NCBI RefSeq assembly: GCF_037198315.1 | Contig: NZ_CP144913.1 | Location: 124,001-188,000 of the forward strand | DNA length: 64,000 nt | Direction of reading: 5' to 3' | Source: Janibacter sp. A1S7 | GTDB lineage: Bacteria; Actinomycetota; Actinomycetes; Actinomycetales; Dermatophilaceae | In this document: in pieces, positions 17,696-25,762 of the stretch | Position numbering within the stretch: position 1 is the stretch's first letter | Layout: each line of letters begins with the position of its first letter | Program-made: the position numbers and the translations under genes | Notes under the pieces: model-generated | Seen by the model: the letters and a program-made list of their open reading frames with translations, nothing else | Told to the model about the DNA's origin: nothing | Databases searched by the model: none

Positions 17696-18496
17696 ATGAC
17701 GAACCCTGACCCGCTGACCGTGTGGGACGAGGCCGCGCAGGACCTCCTCGCCCTCGTCCACGAGTTGTCCGACGAGGAGTGGGACCGCCCGGCGCTCCCC
17801 GGTTGGACCGCCCGGGACGTCCTCGCCCACGTGGCCCACCTCGAGTCCGAGGCGGCGGGCTTCGAGCAGCCGGCAGGCGGTCGGGTCGTGGTCGAGCCGG
17901 GGCGCAACCGGCCCATGCCGACCGAGGTCACCGAGGCCGGGGTCGCGGCCCGCCGTGACCGGTCCGTGGAGGACCTGCTCACCGAGTTCGAGCGGGCCTG
18001 CGTCGTGCGTCGCGAGGCCATGACGAACGTCGACCGGAGCGACCCGAAGGCGCCTGCCCCCGGTCTCGCCGGCGAACTGGGATGGGATCTGCGGACCTGG
18101 CTGACCAACCGCCCCATCGACCTGTGGGTGCACGAGCAGGACATCCGGCGCGCGACCGGCCGGCCGATGGTCACCACGAGCGCCGGCGCGGCCCACGTCG
18201 CCGCCGTGATGACCGCGGCCTTCCCGGCCGCCCTGCGCAAGCTGCCCGCCGGTACCTCCGTCGTCGCCCACGTCACCGGACCGCAGGGCCGGGTCCTGGC
18301 CGCACGGGTCGGCGAGGACGGGCGGGCCGCTCCCGTCGACCCCGCCGACGGGAGCGACGTGACCCTCGAGATGGACGATGCCACCTGGCTGCGACTCACC
18401 GGTGGCCGGATCGCGCCCGCGGACGCCGCGGTCGTGGTGACCGGCGACGCGGACGTCGCCGCGCAGGTGCTGCGGCGGCTCAACGTCACTCCCTGA
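17696..18496 (+). CDS. Maleylpyruvate isomerase-family mycothiol-dependent enzyme
   Basis: Protein of 266 aa. The N-terminal DinB-like four-helix domain contains LPGWTARDVLAHVAHLESEA with the metal-binding His region, and RPIDLWVHEQDIRRATGRP with a second His. The C-terminal part (about 180-266) resembles the SCP2-like MDMPI C-terminal domain. Family members use mycothiol as cofactor, which fits an actinobacterium. TAGGGT lies 6 bp before the ATG (leaderless). Substrate unknown. Confidence 0.85.
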   Translation: MTNPDPLTVWDEAAQDLLALVHELSDEEWDRPALPGWTARDVLAHVAHLESEAAGFEQPAGGRVVVEPGRNRPMPTEVTEAGVAARRDRSVEDLLTEFERACVVRREAMTNVDRSDPKAPAPGLAGELGWDLRTWLTNRPIDLWVHEQDIRRATGRPMVTTSAGAAHVAAVMTAAFPAALRKLPAGTSVVAHVTGPQGRVLAARVGEDGRAAPVDPADGSDVTLEMDDATWLRLTGGRIAPADAAVVVTGDADVAAQVLRRLNVTP

Positions 18497-18529
18497 GGGT
18501 TGTCGGCCGACGGGCGTAGCGTGGGCGAC

Positions 18530-19540
18530 ATGCAGCATCGATACCTCGGCAACAGCGGTCTGAAGATCTCCGAGATCGCCTACGGCAACTGGCTCACCCA
18601 CGGCTCACAGGTGGAGGCCGACGCGGCGAAGGCGTGCGTGCGGGCGGCGCTCGACCACGGCATCTCGACCTTCGACACCGCTGACGTCTACGCCAACACC
18701 GCCGCGGAGACCGTCCTCGGACAGGCGCTCGCGGGGGAGCGGCGCGAGTCCCTGGAGATCCTCACCAAGGTCTACTGGCCGACCGGTCCCAAGGGCCCCA
18801 ACGACTCCGGCCTGTCCGCCAAGCACATCCGCGAGTCGATCGACGGCTCCCTGCGCCGCCTGCGCACCGACTACGTCGACCTGTACCAGGCGCACCGCTT
18901 CGACACGGAGACGCCGTTGGAGGAGACGATGCAGGCCTTCGCCGACGTGGTGCGCTCCGGCAAGGCGCTGTACATCGGGGTCAGCGAGTGGACCGCTGAC
19001 CAGATCCGTCAGGGGCACGCCCTGGCCCGGGAGCTGGGGATCCGCCTGGTCTCCAGCCAGCCGCAGTACTCCATGCTGTGGCGGGTCATCGAGGGCGAGG
19101 TCGTCCCGACGAGCCAGGAGCTCGGCCTCTCGCAGGTCGTGTGGTCCCCGATCGCGCAGGGGATCCTCACCGGCAAGTACCAGCCCGGTCAGCCGTTGCC
19201 CGAAGGGAGCCGGGCGGCCCACGAGGAGGCCGGCCAGTCGATCGCCGGTCGGGTGGGCGACGAGGAGCTGCTCACTGCCGTGCAGGGGCTGCGGCCCGTC
19301 GCCGAGGACGTCGGCCTGACGATGGCCCAGCTCGCGGTCGCCTGGGTCCTGCAGAACGACAACGTCGCCGCGGCGATCATCGGCGCCTCCCGGCCCGAGC
19401 AGGTCGCGGAGAACGTCGCCGCGTCCGGGGTGGTCCTCGAGCCGCAGGTCATGGCCCGGATCGACGAGGTCCTCGGGGAGCACGTGGTGCGTGACCCGGG
19501 CAAGACCCAGCAGATGGCTCCCACCACGCGCCCGACCTGA
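18530..19540 (+). CDS. Aldo/keto reductase
   Basis: Protein of 336 aa, a TIM-barrel NADPH-dependent reductase of the KCNAB/voltage-gated-channel beta-like subfamily. Catalytic-tetrad candidates are FDTADVYANT (Asp, Tyr), ILTKVYW (Lys) and LYQAHRFD (His). The cofactor region shows WSPIAQGILTGKY and IIGASRPEQ. ATG 18530 is chosen over an upstream in-frame start because TAGCGT lies 7 bp before it and family members start MxxRxLGxSGLKIS. Substrate unknown. Confidence 0.92.
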   Translation: MQHRYLGNSGLKISEIAYGNWLTHGSQVEADAAKACVRAALDHGISTFDTADVYANTAAETVLGQALAGERRESLEILTKVYWPTGPKGPNDSGLSAKHIRESIDGSLRRLRTDYVDLYQAHRFDTETPLEETMQAFADVVRSGKALYIGVSEWTADQIRQGHALARELGIRLVSSQPQYSMLWRVIEGEVVPTSQELGLSQVVWSPIAQGILTGKYQPGQPLPEGSRAAHEEAGQSIAGRVGDEELLTAVQGLRPVAEDVGLTMAQLAVAWVLQNDNVAAAIIGASRPEQVAENVAASGVVLEPQVMARIDEVLGEHVVRDPGKTQQMAPTTRPT

Positions 19541-19559
19541 TCGACCGGCGGGAGCGCGA

Positions 19560-20912
19560 CTAGGACTTTGCTGCCTCGTAGCGCTCCAAGGCCACCGTGC
19601 GCTCCTCGGCGTGGTCGACGATGCGCCGCGGGTAGTCATGGTCGTAGCCGCCGTCGTGTTTCCACGGCTCGTGGGCTGCCGCTCCCGGCAGGTGTGCCAG
19701 CTCCGGCACCCACCGCCGCACGTAGGCCCCGTCGGGGTCGAAGCGCTGCCCCTGGGTCACCGGGTTGAAGACGCGGAAGTAGGGGGAGGCGTCGGTGCCG
19801 GTCCCCGCCACCCACTGCCACCCGTGGTTGTTCGAGGCGAGGTCACCGTCGAGCAGGTGGTCGAGGAAGTGCTGCGCTCCCACCGGCCACCACACGTGCA
19901 GGTCCTTGGTGAGGAAGCTCGCCGTGACCATGCGCACGCGGTTGTGCATCCACCCCTCGCCGAGCAGCTGCCGCATGCCCGCGTCGACGAAGGGGAATCC
20001 GGTGCGTCCTGCGCGCCAGGCGTCGATGGCGTCCTGCGGCTCGTCGTAGGCCACCGGCAGCGGCCGCAGGTCCTGCCAGGCGGAGTCCGGCTGCGTCAGG
20101 AGCACGTCGGCGTAGAACTCCCGCCAGGCGAGCTCGGTGCGGTACGCCTCGGCGCCCGCCCCGGTACGCCCGCGCAGATCGTCCAGGAGCTGGCGGGGGT
20201 GGACGACTCCCAGGTGCAGGTCAGCCGACATCCGTGAGGTGCCCTCCCGGTCCGGCCGGTCCCGATCGTCGTCGTAGTCCGACAGCGGGCCGTCGAGGAA
20301 GCGCTGCCACCGGCGGTGGGCCGCCTCCTCGCCCGCTGCGGGCAGGTCGATGGGGCTCTCCCGCAGCGCCTTGTCGAGCATCCCGTCCACCCGACCGTCG
20401 CTGCCGGCGGTGGCCCAGCGCACCCCCCGCGGAGCGGGTCGGGCGCTGTCCCACCCGTGCTCGCGCCACGCCGCGGCGAAGGGTGTGAAGACGCGGAAGG
20501 GGGTGCCCCCCTTCGTCAGCAGGGTGCCGGGGTCGACCGCGTACGGGGAGCCCGAGGCCACGCCCTCGACCCCGATCTCACGCAGGGCCGCGACGACCCG
20601 GCGGTCGCGGGCCATGCCGCCGGGCTCGTTCTCCCGGCTGACGTGCACCGAGCCGGCGCCGACCTCGCGCGCCACGCGGGGCACGACCTGCTCGGGGTCG
20701 CCGAGACGGATGACCAGACGCCCGTCGAGCGAGTCGTCCAGGCTGCGCAGGGTGGCGGCCAGCCAGGCGAGCTTCGCTCGCCCGGCAGGCCGCCACAGGG
20801 CCGGGTCGATGACGAAGAGCGGCAGCACCTCGCCACGCCCGGCGGCCTCGTGCAGGGCCGGGTGATCGCGCAGGCGCAGGTCCCGGCGGAACCACACGAG
20901 CGCGGTACTCAT
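19560..20912 (-). CDS. phr: Deoxyribodipyrimidine photolyase (class I CPD type)
   Basis: Protein of 450 aa that repairs UV-induced cyclobutane pyrimidine dimers with blue light. The N-terminal antenna domain starts ALVWFRRDLRLRDHPAL. The FAD domain has GTSRMSADLHLG, ELAWREFYADVL, FPFVDAGMRQL, GWMHNRVRMVTASFLTKDL and DLASNNHGWQWVAGTG, all typical of class I photolyases. The start overlaps the stop of the upstream oxidoreductase gene by 4 bp, so it is the last gene of the ohrR-ohr-oxidoreductase-phr operon. Confidence 0.94.
   Translation of the reverse strand: MSTALVWFRRDLRLRDHPALHEAAGRGEVLPLFVIDPALWRPAGRAKLAWLAATLRSLDDSLDGRLVIRLGDPEQVVPRVAREVGAGSVHVSRENEPGGMARDRRVVAALREIGVEGVASGSPYAVDPGTLLTKGGTPFRVFTPFAAAWREHGWDSARPAPRGVRWATAGSDGRVDGMLDKALRESPIDLPAAGEEAAHRRWQRFLDGPLSDYDDDRDRPDREGTSRMSADLHLGVVHPRQLLDDLRGRTGAGAEAYRTELAWREFYADVLLTQPDSAWQDLRPLPVAYDEPQDAIDAWRAGRTGFPFVDAGMRQLLGEGWMHNRVRMVTASFLTKDLHVWWPVGAQHFLDHLLDGDLASNNHGWQWVAGTGTDASPYFRVFNPVTQGQRFDPDGAYVRRWVPELAHLPGAAAHEPWKHDGGYDHDYPRRIVDHAEERTVALERYEAAKS
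20496..20514. repeat. Motif hairpin inside the photolyase gene
   Basis: GAAGGGGG and CCCCCTTC face each other with a 3-bp spacer. The right arm is a full CCCCCTTCG motif; the left arm has G instead of C before GAAGGGGG. It encodes part of a variable loop (TKGGTPFRVF) of the photolyase. Confidence 0.6.
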
Positions 20913-21922
20913 GACAGACGTACGAGCATCTTGCCGGTGTTGGCCCCGCCGAGCAGGTCCATGAAGGCCCGCGGGGCGCCCTCGAGCCCGTCGCGGAAGG
21001 TCTCGTCACCGACCAGGCGCCCGTCGGCCAGCCAGGTGGCGGCCTGTGAGCGGTACTCGTCGGCCAGGTGCGGGTACTGCCCGACGATGAAGCCGCGCAG
21101 GGTCAGTCCCTTGCCGATGGCCTGGAAGAGGTTGCGCGGTCCCGGGGCGGGCTCGGTCGCGTTGTACTGGGAGATCGCTCCGCACATCGCCACGCGACCG
21201 AAGCGGTTGAGGTGACCGATCGCGGCCTCGAGGTGGTCGCCACCGACGTTGTCGAAGTAGACGTCGATGCCGTCGGGCGCGACCTCGCGCAGACCCTCGC
21301 GGACGGGCGTCTCCTTGTAGTTGAAGGCGGCGTCGTAGCCGAGCTCGAGCAGTCGCTCGATCTTCTCCGGGGAACCGGCCGAGCCGACGACGCGCTCAGC
21401 GCCGAGGGCCTTGGCGATCTGGCCCGCGACCTGGCCGACGGCGCCGGCCGCACCGGAGATGAAGACGGTGTCGCCCTCACGCATCCCGGCGACGGCGGTC
21501 AGGCCCACGTAGGCGGTCACCCCGGGCATGCCCAGGACGCCGAGGTAGGCGGAGGCCGGTGCCGCGTCCGTGTCGATGACCGTCACGTTGGACGCGTCCA
21601 GCGTCACGTGCTCCCGCCAGCCGAGACCGTGCAGGACGTGGGCGCCGACCGGTACCTCGGCGGAGTCCGAGGCGATGACCTCGCCGACCGCCCCGCCGTC
21701 CAGCGGCGCATCGATCTGGAAGGGGGGCACGTAGGACTTCACGTCGTTCATCCGACCGCGCATGTACGGGTCGACGGACATGATCTCGTTGCGCACGAGG
21801 ACCTGGCCCTGGCCCGGCTCGGGCAGGTCGACGCTCTCGAGGCGGAAGTTCTCGTCCGTCGGCGCGCCGTGCGGGCGCGAGGCGAGGACGATCTGGCGGG
21901 TGGTGGTGGGAGTGCTGGTCAT
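20909..21922 (-). CDS. NADP-dependent oxidoreductase, MDR superfamily (CurA/PTGR-like)
   Basis: Protein of 337 aa, a zinc-free medium-chain dehydrogenase/reductase. The substrate domain has VRNEIMSVDPYMRGRMND, and the nucleotide site is DTVFISGAAGAVGQVAGQIAK. VYFDNVGGDHLEAAIGHLN and MCGAISQYN are diagnostic of prostaglandin-reductase/curcumin-reductase relatives. These enzymes reduce enones and reactive carbonyls, fitting an oxidative-stress operon. Two ATGs (21928, 21922) are possible; AAGGA spacing favours 21922. It overlaps phr by 4 bp. Confidence 0.9.
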   Translation of the reverse strand: MTSTPTTTRQIVLASRPHGAPTDENFRLESVDLPEPGQGQVLVRNEIMSVDPYMRGRMNDVKSYVPPFQIDAPLDGGAVGEVIASDSAEVPVGAHVLHGLGWREHVTLDASNVTVIDTDAAPASAYLGVLGMPGVTAYVGLTAVAGMREGDTVFISGAAGAVGQVAGQIAKALGAERVVGSAGSPEKIERLLELGYDAAFNYKETPVREGLREVAPDGIDVYFDNVGGDHLEAAIGHLNRFGRVAMCGAISQYNATEPAPGPRNLFQAIGKGLTLRGFIVGQYPHLADEYRSQAATWLADGRLVGDETFRDGLEGAPRAFMDLLGGANTGKMLVRLS

Positions 21923-21927
21923 GTGCA

Positions 21928-22350
21928 TCAGTCCTTGGTGACCGTGATGGTCACGTCGATGTTGCCGCGGGTGGCGTTGGAGTAGGGGCAGACCTCGTGG
22001 GCCCGGTCGGCCAGCTGTTGGGCGGCCTCGCTCTCGAGGGTGGGCAGGGCCACCTCCAGCTCGACCGCGAGCTGCATCCCACCGGTCTCGGTCTGGCCGA
22101 TGTGCACCCGCGAGCCGACCGAGGAGTCGGTGACGTCGGCCTTCGCCTCGCGGGCCACCAGCTGCAGAGCGGAGTGGAAGCAGGCCGCGTAACCGACGGC
22201 GAAGAGCTGCTCGGGGTTGGTGCCCTCGCCCGAGCCGCCCATCTGGGTCGGGACGGCGAGGTCGAGGTCGAGGCGCCCGTCGGCGCTGCGGCCGTGCCCG
22301 TCGCGCCCGGCTCCGGTGGCCAGGGCCTCTGCTGTGTACAGGGTCTTCAT
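21928..22350 (-). CDS. ohr: Organic hydroperoxide resistance protein
   Basis: Protein of 140 aa of the Ohr subfamily of OsmC proteins, a thiol peroxidase for organic and lipid hydroperoxides. The two catalytic cysteines are in GYAACFHSAL (Cys57) and VCPYSNATRGN (Cys121). GEGTNPEQLFA is the conserved Ohr segment. ATG 22350 is used, although the frame is open upstream. The start overlaps the stop of ohrR, and the stop lies 5 bp before the oxidoreductase start. Confidence 0.95.
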   Translation of the reverse strand: MKTLYTAEALATGAGRDGHGRSADGRLDLDLAVPTQMGGSGEGTNPEQLFAVGYAACFHSALQLVAREAKADVTDSSVGSRVHIGQTETGGMQLAVELEVALPTLESEAAQQLADRAHEVCPYSNATRGNIDVTITVTKD

Positions 22351-22808
22351 CGTGGTGCTCCATCTGTGGTGGGGTTGGTCAGGTCGGTGGTGGACCGGGA
22401 GAACCGCTGGGCGAGCCGCCGCAGCGTGGCCAGCTCGTCCGCGTCCATGTCGACGCACTCGTACAGGCGACGCTGGATCGAGGCGACCTTCTCCTCGAGA
22501 TCCCGCCCGGCGGCGGTCAGGTGGATGCGCACCTGACGCCCGTCGGCCCCTTCGCGTCGGCGCTCGAGGAGGCCGGAGCCGGCCAGTCGCCCCAGGAGGG
22601 GGGAGAGCGTCCCGCTGTCGAGGTGCAGCACGGACCCCAGGTCGGAGACGGTTCGTCCGTCCTGCTCCCAGAGCGCGAGCAGCGTGACGTACTGGGTGTA
22701 CGTCAGGCCCAGGTCGGCGAGCGCGTCACGGTAGGCGCCGGTCGCCGCCTTCGCCGCCGCATACAGGGCGAAGCAGACCTGGTGGTCGAGCTGGTGGTCG
22801 GGGTCCAT
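22347..22808 (-). CDS. ohrR: MarR-family organic hydroperoxide regulator
   Basis: Protein of 153 aa. The sensing cysteine sits in DHQVCFALYAAAKA (Cys12), the OhrR signature whose oxidation releases DNA. GLTYTQYVTLLALWEQDGRT and LHLDSGTLSPLLGRLAGSGLLERR form the winged helix. It is the first gene of the operon, overlapping ohr by 4 bp. It should repress the operon, including itself, through the palindrome at 22819-22843. Confidence 0.94.
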   Translation of the reverse strand: MDPDHQLDHQVCFALYAAAKAATGAYRDALADLGLTYTQYVTLLALWEQDGRTVSDLGSVLHLDSGTLSPLLGRLAGSGLLERRREGADGRQVRIHLTAAGRDLEEKVASIQRRLYECVDMDADELATLRRLAQRFSRSTTDLTNPTTDGAPR

Positions 22809-22814
22809 GACAAC

Positions 22815-22843
22815 ACCATTGCACGCAACTTAGTTGTGTGCAA
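22815..22843 (-). promoter_or_regulatory. ohrR promoter with overlapping OhrR operator
   Basis: On the minus strand, -35 TTGCAC (22838-22843) and -10 AATGGT (22815-22820) are exactly 17 bp apart, and the ATG follows 6 bp later, indicating a leaderless transcript. A near-perfect palindrome (22819-22843, arms TTGCACxCAACT) covers the -35 and the spacer. Its sequence resembles actinobacterial OhrR/MarR boxes. The position explains repression by OhrR. Confidence 0.75.
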
Positions 22844-22875
22844 CCAAGGCCGTCGACCGTGGTTGGATGGGGCGC

Positions 22876-23490
22876 ATGGCGACGCAGATCATCGATCGAT
22901 TCGACGGCAGGATCCTCGGGGCCGGGTCGACGAGCGGTCTGCGACTGGTCATCGGTGACTGGTGGCGCACGCCGCTGGGCGCCTTCAGCGGCGTCATGAT
23001 CGCCACGGCGGACCACCGGCGCGTCCTGCTCGCGATCAACGAGCGGGTGGCCGAGTACGTCAGTGCCACCTACTCCTTCGACGAGGTCGTGCTCACGCCG
23101 GTGACGGTGACCGAGCGCGACGGTGGCGCCCGGTGGGAGGTCGACGCCGGCCCCCTTCGCGCCAGTGTCGGCCTCGGGGGCCGTACCGGTGTCGGGCGTC
23201 TCCTGCGGCTGCTGCCCGGCCCGCTCGCGCGCAGTCGGGCCTTCGCCACGCTGGCCGACCCGGTCGCCCGCCGGGTCTTCCCCGGGGTGCGCACGCGCGG
23301 CAGCGCCGGCAACGGGCGTCGGGAGTACTACGGCGCTCGGGACCAGCGCGCGGTCACCCGGCTCAGCGGTACCTGGCACGGCGTCGAGCTCGGAGCGCTC
23401 GCGGACGTGGCGCCGCCCCCGCAGTTCGGCTTCAGCTCCACCCCGGTGCGACCGAGCCTGACCGAGGTGACGACGACCGTGGTGCGGTAG
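22876..23490 (+). CDS. Conserved hypothetical protein
   Basis: Protein of 204 aa. I recognise no named domain. The sequence is soluble-looking with no signal or membrane helix: IIDRFDGRILGAGSTSGLRL at the start, then VIGDWWRTPLGAFSGVMIAT, and an Arg-rich, probably basic C-terminal half. ATG 22876 follows TTGGAT by 7 bp. It is divergent from ohrR and starts 33 bp from the OhrR operator, so it may share redox control. Confidence 0.65.
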   Translation: MATQIIDRFDGRILGAGSTSGLRLVIGDWWRTPLGAFSGVMIATADHRRVLLAINERVAEYVSATYSFDEVVLTPVTVTERDGGARWEVDAGPLRASVGLGGRTGVGRLLRLLPGPLARSRAFATLADPVARRVFPGVRTRGSAGNGRREYYGARDQRAVTRLSGTWHGVELGALADVAPPPQFGFSSTPVRPSLTEVTTTVVR

Positions 23491-23560
23491 GGCTCCGCGC
23501 CCTCGAGCCCACCTCCACCCGGGCGGGATCGCGGCGGCCAGGAGTGGCGTCTCGATGGTA

Positions 23561-23577
23561 GTGTACCTAAGGTACAC
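23561..23577. promoter_or_regulatory. 17-bp palindromic operator (GTGTACCT-A-AGGTACAC)
   Basis: A perfect palindrome with 8-bp arms 19 bp upstream of the start at 23597, in an AT-richer patch. It is the probable binding site of the PadR-type regulator encoded at the end of this two-gene operon (autoregulation). PadR sites often contain ATGT/ACAT-like arms, so the match to the family is only partial. Confidence 0.6.
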
Positions 23578-23596
23578 ACCCTCAGGGAGGCCAGTC

Positions 23597-24034
23597 ATGT
23601 CCCAGACCCAGCTCAACGCCAGGCGCGTGATCCTGCCGTATCTCGCCACCATGGTGGTGCTCAACATCCTGCTGCAGCTCGGGATCGCCGCCACCGGCAA
23701 CCGGATCGACCTCACCGCCGCCCTGATGACCGCGGTGGTGGCCGTCGTCTACGCGCTCTACCACTGGAGACGCCGACACGCCCTGTCGCAGATCCGGTTC
23801 GGGCGACTCGTCGCCCACCTGTGCGGGTTCATCACCGTCAACCTCGGCTTCCACATCCACGCCGCGGTGCTGATCGTCGGCAACGAGGAAGCCATCCGAG
23901 GCGATGCGAACTTCCCGATCGACGACCAGTGGTTCGGCGTGCTGTTCGGCATGTTCGTCATCTGGGGCGTGGGCCTGCTCATCCACCTGACGGCGAGCAT
24001 CGCCTCGCGAGGGTTCGAGGACCTCCATGCCTGA
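23597..24034 (+). CDS. Four-helix membrane protein paired with a PadR regulator
   Basis: Protein of 145 aa with about four hydrophobic helices: ILPYLATMVVLNILLQLGIA, TAALMTAVVAVVYALYHW, HLCGFITVNLGFHIHAAVLIV and GVLFGMFVIWGVGLLIHLT. I recognise no domain. ATG 23597 has a strong AGGGAGG site 6 bp upstream. It overlaps the PadR gene by 8 bp, so the two form an operon whose regulator probably senses a membrane stress or drug. Confidence 0.75.
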   Translation: MSQTQLNARRVILPYLATMVVLNILLQLGIAATGNRIDLTAALMTAVVAVVYALYHWRRRHALSQIRFGRLVAHLCGFITVNLGFHIHAAVLIVGNEEAIRGDANFPIDDQWFGVLFGMFVIWGVGLLIHLTASIASRGFEDLHA

Positions 24035-24362
24035 GAGCGAGGAGGAGGAGCTGCTCGACGAGCTCGTGCGCGGCTGGGTCGAGGTCTACAAGAAGAGCGC
24101 CACCACGCTGGTGCTGCTGCGCCTCATCGCCGAGGCCGTCGAGGCGGACACCTCGACCATCGCCGAGACGCTCGCCCAGCGCACCGGGTGGGAGCACACC
24201 GAGCGAGGGCTCTACCGGGCCCTACGACGACTGCGCGGTCTCGGACTGCTCAGCGTCCGGGAGCAGCCGGGGCACCGCACCGGGGCGCAACGCCACCTCT
24301 ACGGGCTCACCGACCGGGGCGCTGGCTACCTGCACCGCATCGAGTCGGCGCTGATCGACTGA
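24027..24362 (+). CDS. PadR-like winged-helix transcriptional regulator
   Basis: Protein of 111 aa. LVLLRLIAEAVEADTSTIAE and GLYRALRRLRGLGLLSVREQ, then LYGLTDRGAGYLHRIESAL give the winged-helix and wing typical of short PadR proteins. It overlaps the membrane-protein gene by 8 bp. It is likely autoregulatory through the palindrome at 23561-23577. Confidence 0.82.
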   Translation: MPESEEEELLDELVRGWVEVYKKSATTLVLLRLIAEAVEADTSTIAETLAQRTGWEHTERGLYRALRRLRGLGLLSVREQPGHRTGAQRHLYGLTDRGAGYLHRIESALID

Positions 24363-24435
24363 GGCAGGGACCTCCGGCGCCCGAAGCGTCCGCGGTGGCA
24401 GGTCGGCACGCCGCGACAGCGTCCCCGTCCCGGAG

Positions 24436-24441
24436 TAGGGT
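24436..24441 (+). promoter_or_regulatory. Candidate -10 element for egtB
   Basis: TAGGGT lies 70 bp before the egtB start, in the 149-bp gap after the PadR gene. No clear -35 is visible. It would give a leader of about 64 nt. Confidence 0.3.
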
Positions 24442-24511
24442 CGATGTCGTCCAAAGCTCGATCTCTCGATGCCCGGCGCGGTTCGTCAGACCTCGTCGCA
24501 CGGAGGACATC

Positions 24512-25762
24512 ATGACCACCGTCTCCACCCGCCAGGACACCACCGCCCTGCTCGACCGCTTCCGTGACGTGCGCGCCCGCACCGACCGACTGGTCCGGGA
24601 CCTCACCCCCGAGGACCAGACGCCGCAGTCGATGACCACGGCCAGCCCGGTGAAATGGCACCGCGCCCACACGACGTGGTTCTTCGAGGAGTTCGTCCTG
24701 GGGGCGGACCCCGGCTACCGGCCGCGCGATCCCGCCTTCCGGTACCTGTTCAACAGCTACTACGAGACCGTCGGCGAGCGGCACCCGCGGGCTGCTCGCG
24801 GCCAGGTGACCCGCCCCGGGGTCGCCGAGGTCGCGGCCTACCGGGCGGATGTCGAGCAGCAGGTCGCCGACCGGGTCTGCGCCGGCACCCTCGACGAGTC
24901 GTCCCTGGCGCTCGTCGAGCTGGGCTGCCACCACGAGGAGCAGCACCAGGAGCTGCTCCTGACCGACTTCAAGCACTTGCTCTCCGGCAACGTGATCCAA
25001 CCGGCCCACGTCGACCGCGCTGCGGATCCCGACCCGACGGCCGAGCCCGCCCCCCTTCGCTGGATGCACGTCCCCGGCGGGGTCACGCGGGTGGGCGACG
25101 CCGGGGAGGGATTCGCCTTCGACAACGAGCGGCCACGCCATCGGGTCTGGCTCGAGGACGTCGAGCTCGCCGGCCGGCAGGTGACCAACGCCGAGTGGAC
25201 GGAGTTCATCGCCGACGGCGCCTACGAGCAGCCGGACCTGTGGCTCTCCGACGGGTGGGCGACGCTCCAGTCGCAGGGATGGCGCGCGCCCGGGTACTGG
25301 CGCCACGACGAGGACGAGGGGTGGACCACGTTCACCCTGTCGGGACGGCGTCCGGTGGTCGCCGCCGAGCCGGTGTGCCACATCTCGTTCTTCGAGGCCG
25401 ACGCCTTTGCCCGGTGGGCGGGGTACCGCCTGCCCACCGAGCACGAGTGGGAGGCCTGGGCGGCCAGCGGCCAGGAGGTGCGCGGCGGTCTGCTGGACCC
25501 GGAGCGTTGTCACCCCGACCTCGCCCGTGAGGTGACCCTCGGCAACGTGTGGGAGTGGACCGCCAGCGCCTACCTGCCCTACCCCGGCTTCGTCACGGCA
25601 CCCGGCGCCGTCGGGGAGTACAACGGCAAGTTCATGAACGACCAGCACGTGCTCCGCGGCGCCTCCGCCGTGACGCCACCGGAGCACCCGCGGATCACCT
25701 ACCGCAACTTCTTCCCCGCGGACTCCCGCTGGGTCTTCGCCGGACTGCGGCTCGCCCGGTGA
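24512..25762 (+). CDS. egtB: Ergothioneine biosynthesis iron-dependent sulfoxide synthase EgtB
   Basis: Protein of 416 aa. It couples oxygen-dependent C-S bond formation between hercynine and a thiol donor. The DinB_2 domain provides three iron ligands: His50 in VKWHRAHTTWF and His141/His145 in GCHHEEQHQELL. The formylglycine-type C-terminal domain carries YRLPTEHEWEAWA, LGNVWEWTAS, NDQHVLRGAS and TYRNFF. ATG 24512 has a GGAGGA site. It overlaps egtD (GTGA). Neither egtA nor egtC is adjacent, so the thiol donor (gamma-glutamylcysteine or cysteine) is open. Confidence 0.93.
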   Translation: MTTVSTRQDTTALLDRFRDVRARTDRLVRDLTPEDQTPQSMTTASPVKWHRAHTTWFFEEFVLGADPGYRPRDPAFRYLFNSYYETVGERHPRAARGQVTRPGVAEVAAYRADVEQQVADRVCAGTLDESSLALVELGCHHEEQHQELLLTDFKHLLSGNVIQPAHVDRAADPDPTAEPAPLRWMHVPGGVTRVGDAGEGFAFDNERPRHRVWLEDVELAGRQVTNAEWTEFIADGAYEQPDLWLSDGWATLQSQGWRAPGYWRHDEDEGWTTFTLSGRRPVVAAEPVCHISFFEADAFARWAGYRLPTEHEWEAWAASGQEVRGGLLDPERCHPDLAREVTLGNVWEWTASAYLPYPGFVTAPGAVGEYNGKFMNDQHVLRGASAVTPPEHPRITYRNFFPADSRWVFAGLRLAR

